Positions 21,926 through 32,103 of a stretch of DNA of 64,000 nucleotides are shown one piece after another (positions within the stretch are counted from its first letter, which is position 1; each line of letters begins with the position of its first letter). Source of the DNA: Paraphoma chrysanthemicola. Its lineage: Eukaryota; Ascomycota; Dothideomycetes; Pleosporales; Phaeosphaeriaceae. The position numbers and the translations under genes were made by a program. The stretch covers positions 1,054,001 to 1,118,000 of the forward strand of contig JAGMWG010000001.1 of assembly GCA_020744225.1 (NCBI GenBank). Reading direction: 5' to 3'. A model generated the notes under the pieces. The model did no database searches. It had not been told where the DNA came from and saw nothing but the letters and a program-made list of their open reading frames with translations.

Positions 21926-22574
21926 CAGTATATATAACAGACTATGCATCAGGGCAGGATACGGGTCATAGACTTAACATTCTGGGAAGGTATTACATTC
22001 AAAAGCTTGTGTAGAATATCAAGACCCAAGAATAGAACTCCATGTCTTGTCCACGCTAGACTCCCGCGTTGTGTATATTGCGATGATGAATCCTTGTGGC
22101 TATGCCAACACAGCGCACACCAACGATTGGAAACTTCTCCAACGGACCCGCATTCCTCTCCTCACTAATCATTACATTTCTCGGTACTTGTTCGCACGAG
22201 TCATCCGAACTCCGGTTTCATGGCTAGACTGCCCAGCTGCCGAGCAAGAGTTCGTGGCTTAGTACGTGGAGCCCATTCCCGCTTTAAGTCCGGTCGCAAC
22301 CTATCACCATGCCCATTCGCCGCACCGTCATCGACATCGTTCTGCACTGAAAAGATGAAACGACGACGCTACCAGGGTTTTGGGAAGGGAAAAGAGTGGG
22401 CCGAACGAGGCTGTGCCCGTTATCGATCGCATACATACATACATCATGGACCTGGCGTCCGGAAAGTGCCTCGAATTTTGCGTGATCCACTTTGTACTTT
22501 GTCGCTCGTTCACGAGATATAATTCCTTGTCAACAGGACCCACCATCGTTTCAAAGAGCTAGTAATAAGGCACA
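21926..22574. other. Intergenic region
   Basis: AGX1 3' end and upstream region of the membrane-protein gene. A CATACATACATACAT micro-repeat occurs near 22431-22445. No gene recognised. Confidence 0.45.
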
Positions 22575-23693
22575 ATGAGCTCGACAACAGACACTCGTTC
22601 GAATCGGCGCACTTGGTCGCCGACATACGAAACCGCACCACCAGCCGCGTGTCAAACACTACGCAACTATCGCAACGTCGTGGAGTGGGGTTATACCTGC
22701 GTTTTCGCGGAGGAAGACGGCGATCCGGTTCCGTTCAGCATTAATACAGCCTGTATGCCATGGGTCACGCCGAATGTGTATCCTGCTTCGTCAGCATTCT
22801 ACTCACCGGCGACCGCGTGTCCGACGAGTTGGAGTGCAGTCTCAACAGCAACATCAGGCGAGCAATGGGTCAGTGGCGAGACGGCGTTGACGTGTTGCCC
22901 GGCGGGGTTTGAAGGGGACGGAAGAGGTGGATGTAAAGTTGGGTCGAGTGGAAGTGCGCCGGTAGTACAATGTGGCGAGGCTGATGCAGAGGAGAACAAC
23001 AATCTGGTGTACACGGCGGGCGCGTGGCCGGCGAGTGTGACGGCGAGTATTACGGCGCTGCATTTGAGGTACCAAGCGAGTGACATTGGGTCTGCAAGCG
23101 CAACGGGGTCGGCTTCGGCATCGAGTACGGGAGGAGCTGCATCATCTGCTGGAAATAGTGGGAGCGGAGGTCTATCGACGGGCGCGAAAGTCGCGATCGG
23201 TGTCGTGATTCCTCTTGTCTTCCTCGTCGGCGCACTCGCTTTCTTCCTCCTCTGGCGGCGAAGGAAGCAAAAGAAAGCAGCCGCGGCCCTCGTCGCAACA
23301 AATATGGCCGACGAGAAGTCCACGCCAGCGCCCTCGTCCATCGATCGCAGCTCGTACCAGCAATCGCCACCCACCGTCTCGAAAGGGCCCATTGGCAACA
23401 CTTTTGCTGCCCATCACAACAGCACTCCTACTAACCCTCACGAGACCCCAGAGTGGAATGTGGAAATGGACGCGACAGACGCCGAGCGCCAGCACCTCGT
23501 CGGCACACACAATGAGCCATTGTCGGCGACGAGTCCTGCCAGCGATGCAACGGAGCTGGGTGGGTTGGCGAGAGTTCCCAGGAAGCCGATTGCGCCCGTG
23601 GAGCTTGATGGGAGACAAATAGTGCCGGAAGTGGGTGATGCGTACATACCATATAGACCTGGGAGGGAAGGAGAAGGGACTGGGAGGATATAA
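22575..23693 (+). CDS. Single-pass membrane protein with Cys-rich ectodomain and Ser/Gly stalk
   Basis: Single exon, 372 aa. No N-terminal signal peptide is visible from this ATG (MSSTTDTRSNRRTW), so an upstream exon or a reverse-signal-anchor topology is possible. Residues 20-135 contain eight or more cysteines (TACMPW, ACPTSW, LTCCPAGF, GGCKVG, VQCGEA). Residues 170-200 form a Ser/Ala/Gly/Thr stalk like that of Mid2/WSC-type sensors. One membrane helix covers residues 205-227 (VAIGVVIPLVFLVGALAFF) and is stopped by WRRRKQKK. The cytoplasmic tail is Pro/Ser/Thr-rich and ends in a region with PRKPIAPVELDGRQIVPE. This is the common fungal architecture of putative surface sensors or adhesins; the tandem Cys pair CCPAGF occurs widely in this group. 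The partner pathway is unknown. Confidence 0.8.
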   Translation: MSSTTDTRSNRRTWSPTYETAPPAACQTLRNYRNVVEWGYTCVFAEEDGDPVPFSINTACMPWVTPNVYPASSAFYSPATACPTSWSAVSTATSGEQWVSGETALTCCPAGFEGDGRGGCKVGSSGSAPVVQCGEADAEENNNLVYTAGAWPASVTASITALHLRYQASDIGSASATGSASASSTGGAASSAGNSGSGGLSTGAKVAIGVVIPLVFLVGALAFFLLWRRRKQKKAAAALVATNMADEKSTPAPSSIDRSSYQQSPPTVSKGPIGNTFAAHHNSTPTNPHETPEWNVEMDATDAERQHLVGTHNEPLSATSPASDATELGGLARVPRKPIAPVELDGRQIVPEVGDAYIPYRPGREGEGTGRI

Positions 23694-24204
23694 TTCTATG
23701 AAGATTCGAACACGTTACGATTCCTTGCTTTTGTGTATGGTTGAGCTGGGCTGAATACTTTGCCACGTGAGGCAATCCCCCAACATGATGTCTTTCCTTC
23801 AGCAGTCATGGCGCTTAGTGACTCTATCCAGTCGATGTACACGCCTTTGCCAAGAGAAATGAGAGTCAACGATAGGCCCACATCGTGGAACATTACGAAG
23901 GTTCGAGCTGTGCTCAGCCTCAGCCATTCAACGGTACGACCACAGCTCGTCTGGCTGCGACGGCCTCGGAGCTGCGCATGCTATTGTGTGACTGTGCTTT
24001 CCCCGCGGCCCGTGCTGCTCCATCTCAGTGTCAATGTGGCCACAGCGACGGCGTGACTTCAAAAGAGACAACAGCAACGAGCTGGAACCAGGATTGTGAA
24101 GGTTTCTCAAATACAAAGTGCTTGACGACTTAAGAGAGAACAAACGAACCGCGATGGCCCACTTGAAGACATTGTGGTAGGGTGGTGCGTCACAGCCCGT
24201 CTCT

Positions 24205-24305
24205 CTTATCGATAAGTTTAAAACACATTCACATGCAATTCACCCACCTTTTCAACTTATCGATAAGTTAACACAAATTCACATGCCATTCACCCGCCTT
24301 TTCAA
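24205..24305. repeat. Two-copy tandem repeat with palindromic CTTATCGATAAG core
   Basis: Copy 1 (24205-24255) and copy 2 (24256-24305) are about 88% alike and each begins with the perfect 12-bp palindrome CTTATCGATAAG followed by TT(T)AA, a CACATTCACATG-like stretch and CACCC(A/G)CCTTTTCAA. The palindrome is two GATA-factor sites (TTATC/GATAA) head to head. It lies 1.1 kb upstream of a possible small membrane gene and 0.5 kb downstream of the membrane-protein gene. Confidence 0.85.
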
Positions 24306-24724
24306 CAACATCGTTACCGGGTAGCTGAACATTCGAAAGGTACCGGTGAGCATTCACGCAATGATGGTACATCCGAATTGACATGCTCAACGAGATTCAG
24401 GTACATTTTCCCCCTCTGTGCGACACGGATTTGTACACCGCCCATCCGCATCCGAGACCAACTTTGGTAGCAAGCGACCTTACCTGGGATGCAGCGCTGG
24501 TTCCTGCAGGAGGTGCAGAGAAATCTGAGTTCCATATGGTGTTGTGTCGCATTAGTGGGTTGCCGGAGCCCATGTGGAGCCATGTGCGCTGACCTATGGA
24601 TAGTGCGTATTGGCTAGCTCATCAAGTGAGGTATGATCATGTGCAAGGATACACCCATGTCCATATCCACGCCTACTTGAGCCTCCGGAGTGCTGCTTCA
24701 TTCAGCCTTATCAGACGATGAGGA

Positions 24725-24730
24725 TATAAA
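24725..24730 (+). promoter_or_regulatory. TATAAA box candidate
   Basis: TATAAA in GAGGATATAAAGGACGAGG. If used, transcription would start near 24755 and give a leader of about 600 nt for the possible small gene at 25393. Confidence 0.35.
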
Positions 24731-25392
24731 GGACGAGGCCGCTTTTCCTTGGGCACAAGACTTTGATTGCATAACTGGACTCTAAGATCAATCGAAGACT
24801 TCATGAATATTACAGTTTCTTTTTACCCAGGCGAACACTTTGCTCCTGCTCACACAGATTGCCGGACAACGACAACCCGGATAACACGAGCACGGGAACG
24901 ATCGCATTGTTCTGGCCCAGAGCCTCTCCCTCCTCACACTGAATTGAGGTTAAGTTCTCCATGTTCATTCATACCGCCTCTTTTCAAACCAAGAATACAC
25001 TTCTTCCACGTCTCCTCTTCAGGACGATCAAGACTTGTACTTCTAAACACATTCACTACTTCCATCTTTTGGTGCGCCATCATACTCCCTCTATCCAGCT
25101 TGGTCGACCCATTCCGCACCTTGAATCACGTCAAATCCGTCATTACAGATCGCTTCCAACGCCTGTTGCCTAAGTGATTTTCATCAGCTACCAGTATTGA
25201 TCAATCAAGACTACCTTGCCACATCACCATTGCTGCTTCGCCGACACGACTCTACCCTTCCAGCGCTGCCAACTAGTCGACTACACTCGTCCACCCCGTT
25301 TCCAGGCTGAGAGGTATCAAACGATCCAGCGCCGTCTGCATCGACGACACGCTTTGCCAAAATTTTAAGAGATATCGTCGATATAACACTAC

Positions 25393-25823
25393 ATGATAAT
25401 GTCGACCACATCGAAATCCAGTGACTTGCTTCAAGTCCTCTTCGGCATCATTGGCATCGTCAGTATTCTTGTTGCTCTAGCCGGCCTACATCATCGCGAC
25501 TCGTTAGCTTGTGTCTTGCTTCGTCGAGTTCGCCGCTTTCGCAATATTTGTGAGTTTCCATGGCTCATAATATTACACTCCCAGCTGATGTAAAGAGAGA
25601 CCACGAACTCGAGGCCGGACTTCTTGTAAACGCCGATATGTGTCCAGATGCAGTTTCCACGCGGCAAGCAACAACATCACCCGGTCTTATGATACACGAA
25701 CCAGAAGATCGAGAGCCCCACAATGCGAGAAGAACTGAAGGGTCATACCAGGTTGGACAACATCGGACCGTCATGGGCAATGCGCACGAGCCATACATAA
25801 AATACTGTCGGTCGATGCGATAG
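25393..25823 (+). CDS. Possible small membrane protein, two exons
   Basis: Exon 1 25393..25549 encodes MIMSTTSKSSDLLQVLFG and then a membrane helix (IIGIVSILVALAGL) followed by HHRDSLACVLLRRVRRFRN, a positive-inside tail. A GTGAGT at 25550 and a CCCAG at 25584 would remove a 35-nt intron and join in frame to exon 2 (25585..25823: DVKRDHELEAGLLVNADM... to CRSMR-stop), total 131 aa. Without splicing, exon 1 ends 44 nt later (stop 25591-25593) at 66 aa. The helix-plus-arginine pattern looks real, but the intron is shorter than usual for this window (47 nt or more elsewhere). No family is recognised. It lies 556 nt before a HET gene in the same direction. Confidence 0.4.
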
Positions 25824-26378
25824 CAGTGTACGGCGGTTTGGTTGATGGCTTCTCAATGTGCTATGCGGACACATATTTCTTGGAAAGAACAGTTCGAGAG
25901 AATGGTAATGTCTAGGCATGAAGCCTGCAAATCATCGCCTTGCAACGATGATGTTGGATGAGCGGTGCATAGAGAAGCGGCGCAATAGAACTCATCGACT
26001 ATGAATGTGCCCGTGCATATTGTCTAACAGACTCGACAGGCTGCCCTAGGAATACGGATTCGTTGACATTATACGGATTGGGTCCGAAGGGACACGCATT
26101 CTGAGGAGGCCTGGTGTGGTGGGAAAGGAGACTTCTCAGTTTTGACCAAATGTAACATACAACGCAAACAACTTGAAGTTGTGTAACACATACCTGATTT
26201 ATACTGAAGTATTACGCGCGGATGACTTACACTTTCCTCATTGGTCGGCCATGACGGATGCGGGGCATCATGCAGAGAGGAAGGCGCAGGCGACATGCTT
26301 CACAGCCTTGCAACAACACCCGCGCCTTCAAGATACGCGCTCACCGAACCTTAATTTGAAGTACCCTAGCTATTTCGC

Positions 26379-28463
26379 ATGGACGAATTGTTCTCTTACT
26401 CCACCGACCCATGGGTGCCGGCACCAACGACCGATGACTTTCGCATCCGCCTTATCGAGCTGCAACCTTCACGCGGCCAAGACGTGACTGCACCTCTTCA
26501 CTGCAAAATATTCTGGACTTCACTCAGCGCACGTCCATCTTTCGACGCTCTGAGCTATGTCTGGGGAAGTGATTCGCCCTCTCGTAAAATCTACATCGAG
26601 GATAAAGTAGCCTCAATAACGCCGTCTTTGGAAGTTGCGTTACAGCACATTCGACACGAACCGAATCCAGTGACTATTTGGGTTGACCAGCTCTGCATCA
26701 ACCAAAAGGATGATGAAGAAAAAACTGAGCAGGTGCAAGAGATGGCTCGGATCTACCGCGCGGCGTCTGAAGTCGTTATCTGGTTAGGCGCCGCTGCAGA
26801 CAGTTCAGATAGAGTCATGGAAGTGTTGGGCCTACTTGGGACCAAGTTGGTGCAGTTTGGCTTTCCACAATACCTAACACGGGAAGGTTCAGATGACTTT
26901 TCGCGTATGTTTTCTAGTCCGGAAAATCCAGAGAATGTCAAGTTGATAGAATGGTACGCTCTGTTCGTAGAGTTCGCGGATGTGATTGATGAAGAGTTGA
27001 CCAGAAGTCTTATTGCGTGGGAGAAGAGGCCATGGTTTACACGAGTCTGGGTAAGCATGAGAGTGCTATTGTGTGTACGGATGAATCCTGATGATCTTCT
27101 CAAGGTTCTCCAGGAATTTGCAGTCAGCGTGGCTGCTAGAATTCAGTGCGGTACGAAGACTATTTCGGCCGAAGCCGCAATTTTGGCGCGAATAGTACTT
27201 CCAAATGTGGCCATAGTCTCAAGCGAGGGTGTCCAAGAAGTATTCTTGGAGCTGGGAGATGATCCCATGCACATCTTCCACGCCACGAGACACTCGTTCG
27301 ACGGACGAGATGCGACGCTGCCCAACGGCATCCCCCTTTGGATGCTACTGAAGTCGCTCTGCAGCACCAACATGCAAGTCACACAGCCGTGTGACTTCAT
27401 CTACGGTATCCTTAGTCTGATCAATGACGCCGACACTCTCAAGTTGAAACCGGACTATACCATAATGAACGATGTCAGCCTTGTGTATGCGAGAATGACC
27501 CGTGCGATCATTGTTAGCGGAGAGGGCGAGATTTTAACAATGGTTCAATACCCCAAAGCGCGACCTGACTTACCGTCATGGGTACCAGACCTCACAAGCA
27601 AACAACGGCCTTCGTTCATCGACCAGCCTTTGGACAAGTCTCTCACATTCTTCTCCGCAAATCGACATACCGAAGTCGAGCTCTTGGACGTTTCCGAGGA
27701 ATTAATCTTAGGAACCACATGCTATGTAGTCGATGTCGTTGAAGATGTAGCAGACGAATGGCGCGGTAATGAGACCTTCCACGAATCTCCATCTGCAGTT
27801 TTACAAGTCGAGCGCGATGGCGAGACTGTGCTAGGATGGGACGAAGCGTGCAACACGGCAGGGCAAGTAGAGATCACCTGGGCGCCGTATTCGCCCACTG
27901 GGTTTCTGAAGTACCTGGCTTCCATTACATTATTCTGTCAGCGTTCGAGGGCGAAGAATAGCCCGATTTACGCGACACCCCTGCGCAGACGACAAGCCCT
28001 TTGGCGCATTCCGACTGCAGATCTCGAAAAGAGTTCCGACGAGATGAGTATGGTGCGCGCAGGGCGCACATGGGCTAGGGCTTACGAGTTGTGCAAGCGC
28101 AGTCTAGACTTCCTGGAGACGTGGCGGTCTCTGAGCAGAGAAGAACTTCGTGCAGGCGTGGCCGATTGGGCAAATGCTGCGCGGACTTCGTTACCCAGAT
28201 TGTATCGCAAGAGCATGCGCCAGTTGGTCCCCAAAAGGCCGTTTCTGACTGAGATGGGATATGTTGGGCTGGGACCCCCATGTATGAGGCCAGGTGATGT
28301 GGTTATCGTGATGGGCTTCGCGAAGCTGCCGTATGTCGTGAGGCTAGTCGATGAGGGAGCTCGGCGGTTTGTGTTGCTTGGTGAATGCTATTGTGATGGG
28401 ATTATGGACGGCGAGATTGTTGCGGCGGGGACAAGGAGGAAGGAGGAGTTTTTCTTTGTATAG
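26379..28463 (+). CDS. HET-domain protein (heterokaryon incompatibility-like)
   Basis: HET proteins trigger or control cell death on non-self fusion and are a large accessory family in ascomycetes. ATG at 26379 (MDELFSYSTDPW). HET motifs in order: FRIRLIELQPS, FDALSYVWGS, ALQHIRHEPNPVTIWVDQLCINQ, KTEQVQEMARIYRAASEVVIWLG, then RPWFTRVW. Here the open frame hides a 54-nt intron (27051..27104, GTAAGC...CTCAAG): removing it turns an odd insert into RVW-VLQEFAVS, the canonical end of the HET core. Exons are then 26379..27050 and 27105..28463, 676 aa. The C-terminal part has CDFIYGILSLINDAD and, near the end, the region MRPGDVVIVMGFAKLPYVVRL, which is usual for long HET proteins. No NACHT or repeat domain is attached. 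It appears intact. Confidence 0.9.
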   Translation: MDELFSYSTDPWVPAPTTDDFRIRLIELQPSRGQDVTAPLHCKIFWTSLSARPSFDALSYVWGSDSPSRKIYIEDKVASITPSLEVALQHIRHEPNPVTIWVDQLCINQKDDEEKTEQVQEMARIYRAASEVVIWLGAAADSSDRVMEVLGLLGTKLVQFGFPQYLTREGSDDFSRMFSSPENPENVKLIEWYALFVEFADVIDEELTRSLIAWEKRPWFTRVWVSMRVLLCVRMNPDDLLKVLQEFAVSVAARIQCGTKTISAEAAILARIVLPNVAIVSSEGVQEVFLELGDDPMHIFHATRHSFDGRDATLPNGIPLWMLLKSLCSTNMQVTQPCDFIYGILSLINDADTLKLKPDYTIMNDVSLVYARMTRAIIVSGEGEILTMVQYPKARPDLPSWVPDLTSKQRPSFIDQPLDKSLTFFSANRHTEVELLDVSEELILGTTCYVVDVVEDVADEWRGNETFHESPSAVLQVERDGETVLGWDEACNTAGQVEITWAPYSPTGFLKYLASITLFCQRSRAKNSPIYATPLRRRQALWRIPTADLEKSSDEMSMVRAGRTWARAYELCKRSLDFLETWRSLSREELRAGVADWANAARTSLPRLYRKSMRQLVPKRPFLTEMGYVGLGPPCMRPGDVVIVMGFAKLPYVVRLVDEGARRFVLLGECYCDGIMDGEIVAAGTRRKEEFFFV

Positions 28464-29691
28464 ACGTTGCAAACCACTCGGTGTGGCGATGTCATCGTCT
28501 AGTCACTGCAGGAGCGGTCGCTAACCGCACAGGACTCGTCTTTCGAACTGGTGATATAGCTATGTAAGACTACGGAGTTGGTCCTTTGCGGTCATCATGG
28601 GGATTGTGCAGCGTAGGACCGAGTTGTCACAGTTGGCTTGATGCTCAGGCCATAATATTTGTCGTGGGTGTTGGCACTTGGAAGGAGCTCTTCGCCTCTC
28701 GCCGAGCCACAGTCCAACCTTGCAGTGCACTGGTCTGACTATAGTACACATAATTCTAGGACGCCAGTATGGATTACACCCAACAGTGGTGTCTGTCCCC
28801 AGCGCTAGTCCGCGATTCTCATCTCACCAATCGCCCCGCTCTCATTGGCACACCAGATTCGCACCTACCCCATTTCCCGACCCACCTTCACCGCCAGTGC
28901 CAGCACACGAGCCACCAAATACGACGTCACCTGCGCCCGTCCCCGCAGCAACGGCCAGAGCTCTGCCTAGCGCGCCAAGCCGCCCGCGAGGTCAACCTCT
29001 TGTCGCCGCTCCGCCACGAACCTGCTTCCCTTTTTCCTTTTCAGCTCTGGAAGTTTCCCCCTCCCGCCCCCCCATTGTTCGACTCTGCTAATACCCTCGC
29101 AGCTTTGCCTTTTGGCTTAGATCAAGTGTAGTATCTGTTCTTTTCAGTTTAATCTCTGAAACGTTCCTACGGGAACATTCAAGATTATTCTTATTTTTGC
29201 AACCCGCGATCGGCTCCCTGGGCTTGCCTACAGTCAATCGCACAGTGTCGCTCCTATCGCACTATCTGGAGTGTACGCGACCTTTTTCATTGAGTCGTCT
29301 GGCGTGCCAGTCGCTTGAAGAAGAAGTGTTTGATAACTTGGCTCCTTCGCATTTTCAGACTGCCTCGCTCAACTTGGTGTGCGGGAAGAGCCCACAATCA
29401 CGAACGTCCCACCGTAGTCTTCACGCTGCAGCATCGTGTCGCTACCTGGTGAACCGTGATTTGTCCTCCCCAATGTTCGATGTGTCGCGTGCGACCTTCC
29501 GCCCTCCAATCCTCTTTCTCACCTCGCTTTGCTTCTCACAGCTAGGATATATCACAGGCGACCTCCTTCCGCGCATCAGCCCACAGAAAACGAGTGTTAC
29601 CTCCACTGGCTTCATGTTTAGACTGACAGTGCCCTCGAGCCCATATGAGCTGCGTAGTTAGCATCGCCATTAAGCACCGACCTATCATACA

Positions 29692-30009
29692 GCCTACCTC
29701 AACGTCCAGCCACAGCTCGAGCTTGCAGTCCGCTCACCGCGCCGTACACGTACCGGATAAAACTCGCTATTGAAGTGGAGGACAAGCTTGGTGGCGGTGG
29801 AAAGCCTGAAGTCCGAGATCGAGCACGAGAACTGGCCGGTCAACATCCTCGAGGCATCAAAGCTGATGCTGTGGCTCATCCGATATCCGCTGCTATAATC
29901 GATGATACCGTGAAGGCACGGGCGCTCAATTGTCGGCGTGGTCACCAAGTTCTGCTTGGGCTCGTGCGCGCTCACCCAAAAGCTGATTTACTTGGAACGC
30001 CCTCGCGCG
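29692..30009 (+). pseudogene. Decayed coding sequence, family unknown
   Basis: In one + frame the sequence reads, after an earlier stop, SLLKWRTSLVAVESLKSEIE then HENWPVNILEASKLMLWLIR, continues YPLL, meets TAA and TGA, and goes on with RHGRSIVGVVTKFCLGSCAL and RPRADIRVYPA. The amphipathic, Trp-containing helices and even composition look like old coding sequence. The stops can arise from CAA and CGA by C-to-T change. I do not recognise the family. Confidence 0.3.
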
Positions 30010-31985
30010 GATATCCGAGTATATCCAGCATGATCTCTGAGTCTACACCGTTCATGGGCAGCTTTTTGAAGCTAAACAGGAAACACATCGTGGAATGGTG
30101 GGCGAGAGAGTCGGTGCAAGCCGCTCATGACTATTGGAGCATTGGTGTGGTGTGTTGCGCTCTCACCAACGAGACCTTCGGGACGCCAAATGGTTGCTAA
30201 CACCCTCGTAGAATGACAGTACTGGGAGGGCTCCTTCCGATGGTCTCGCGAAACTGAGACCGCAACGCCCGTGTTGTCGTTTAGGTTTATGGGCAGTCAA
30301 AGAGCACATACGCAGCATGCCTAGACCGTGGCATTGGAACAGAGGACGTCATGATTGCTGATTGCAGGTTATGGAAGGGCAAGGATAACCAGGTTTGACT
30401 TCCCACGTCTCCGCCAGCAACACATGTCGCCCATCTCGTTTCGTCACAGCAGTCAAACCGAGGCTGCCTCGGTCAAGAGGAAACACTCAGCAAGTCTGTT
30501 CAATCGACTGTTCGCTGCGATACAAAACACAGTAGTGTGGGTGCTAAGATGCCCTTGTTCGTCAATGCTGATCCCAGTCAGTATGCATACCTACGATGCG
30601 AGTAGTCTGAGATTAGGATCCTCACCTACATTGTCTCTCGTCCAGTCAACAAGATCCCGCTGGAATACCCTGTGTAACGGTCCCTAATCACCAGCACTAG
30701 GCGCCTATGAGCCAATACACCAGATGACGTCCTTGCGCATACAGTACGCTAGTCAAATAGTTCCCCGGGAATTAGAGCGGTGCGAACCAAATGAAGCAAG
30801 TTTGCGGGGTGCAAGTGTGGAATTGAATCTAGAGATGCTCATAGCCACGTCAACCAATGAGATCGACAAGCAGGTTTTACATACCGCGGCACTTCGATTA
30901 GGGTCGAAGGCAAGTCCCGTAGGCTGCCGTGGTGTGGCTTGCTCGTCAAGGTCCAATGAGTGATTTCCTCCATACCCAGGCGTAGAGTATTTGGTTCTTA
31001 TTTCCGAAGTCATCACTTCCCGGCGGGTCGTCTCTAGCTCCTCGAGCGCATTTTATTTCCTCGGTCAGTGACGCACAATGGTATTTCCTCTCACAGAACC
31101 TCGCAGACATTCAGGAACTCATCCTCACAATACAGCATCATGGTGGACGATAGCTCTTAGACGACGTCCATTGGTAGCCAGGAGGATATATGATGCGAAT
31201 CAGCCCCCAGCGACCTGGTGCTATAGCTTCAACGGAGCGCTAGGCTTACGGCCAACTTGTGTACAAAGGCTCGCATGAACAACTCGTCTTGCCCACCTTG
31301 TCAAATTGTCCGTCAAAACGTGACTTGCTGTTCCAGTCGACACTAGACTTGCACCAGTCCGTTGGCGCCGGCGACTACCTAGCTAAGCCTTTGTTATCTT
31401 ACCCCAAAGTAGAGTACTGAGCAGTTAGCTCCAAATACATTGATGCATACCAATACCAGAAGCCGCAAGACTGCATCTTCGTCGAAATAGAAACGCGTCA
31501 CGCGCAATTGGGCAGGTGCTTCCCCGCAAACCGCTGGTCTGGAACCGTTACACCGTCTTCCTGCCGTGTTTGGCGAAAGATCGCCAATTTTCCAGGGACA
31601 TAGCCAAATACGGCAATAGTGGTGAATTAGCGCGTGCGGATTGCAAACCTTCCGTCAACGCCACACGCTAAAAGCCACCATCCACCTACGTACTTTTGCA
31701 GTCCTGCTTGAGAAATCAACCCTGCTTCGGACTCGTTTCCTAGTACCTTACTCATGGTACACGCCTTCTTCATCTATGGTGGAGATGTCGATCGCCATGA
31801 GGACTGCGTCGATCACTTGCTAGACATCGCGCGACACACAAAGGTATGATAGTGCACCAATAGCACGGCGCGGAATTGAAGACACCGTCGAGCGCGGACA
31901 TACACACTACGATTCCATGGAAAGTGCCTCGGTATTTTCAGATCGTGTAGACAAAGGTCGAGGGGCGACGAAGAGTTGGGATGTG

Positions 31986-31991
31986 TATAAG
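31986..31991 (+). promoter_or_regulatory. TATA-like box of the peroxidase gene
   Basis: TATAAG 118 nt before the ATG at 32104, the same hexamer and a similar distance as at the secreted NLP gene. Confidence 0.4.
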
Positions 31992-32103
31992 TAAAGTTGA
32001 GAGGTTTGCAAGCAGCAAGGCAGGCTCTATTTGACAGCCCTGAGTATCACATCTATCTCTGGACCACTATCTTTCTCCATTGAGCTGTGCTCTTCACTTC
32101 GCC

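Larger units (their letters stand above)
23694..25392. other. Gene-poor region with GATA-palindrome tandem repeat
   Basis: 1.7 kb without a recognised gene apart from a possible small gene at its right edge. Contains the two-copy repeat at 24205-24305 and a TATAAA at 24725-24730. From about 24780 to 25390 the + strand is pyrimidine- and C/A-rich, like a long 5' leader. Confidence 0.4.
28464..32103. other. 3.6-kb region with decayed coding sequence, no intact gene
   Basis: No intact gene recognised. Between about 29690 and 30000 (+) one frame reads as a protein fragment interrupted by stops (see the pseudogene candidate). The rest has only short frames with no family. The right end (31900-32103) is the promoter of the peroxidase gene. 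Confidence 0.4.
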
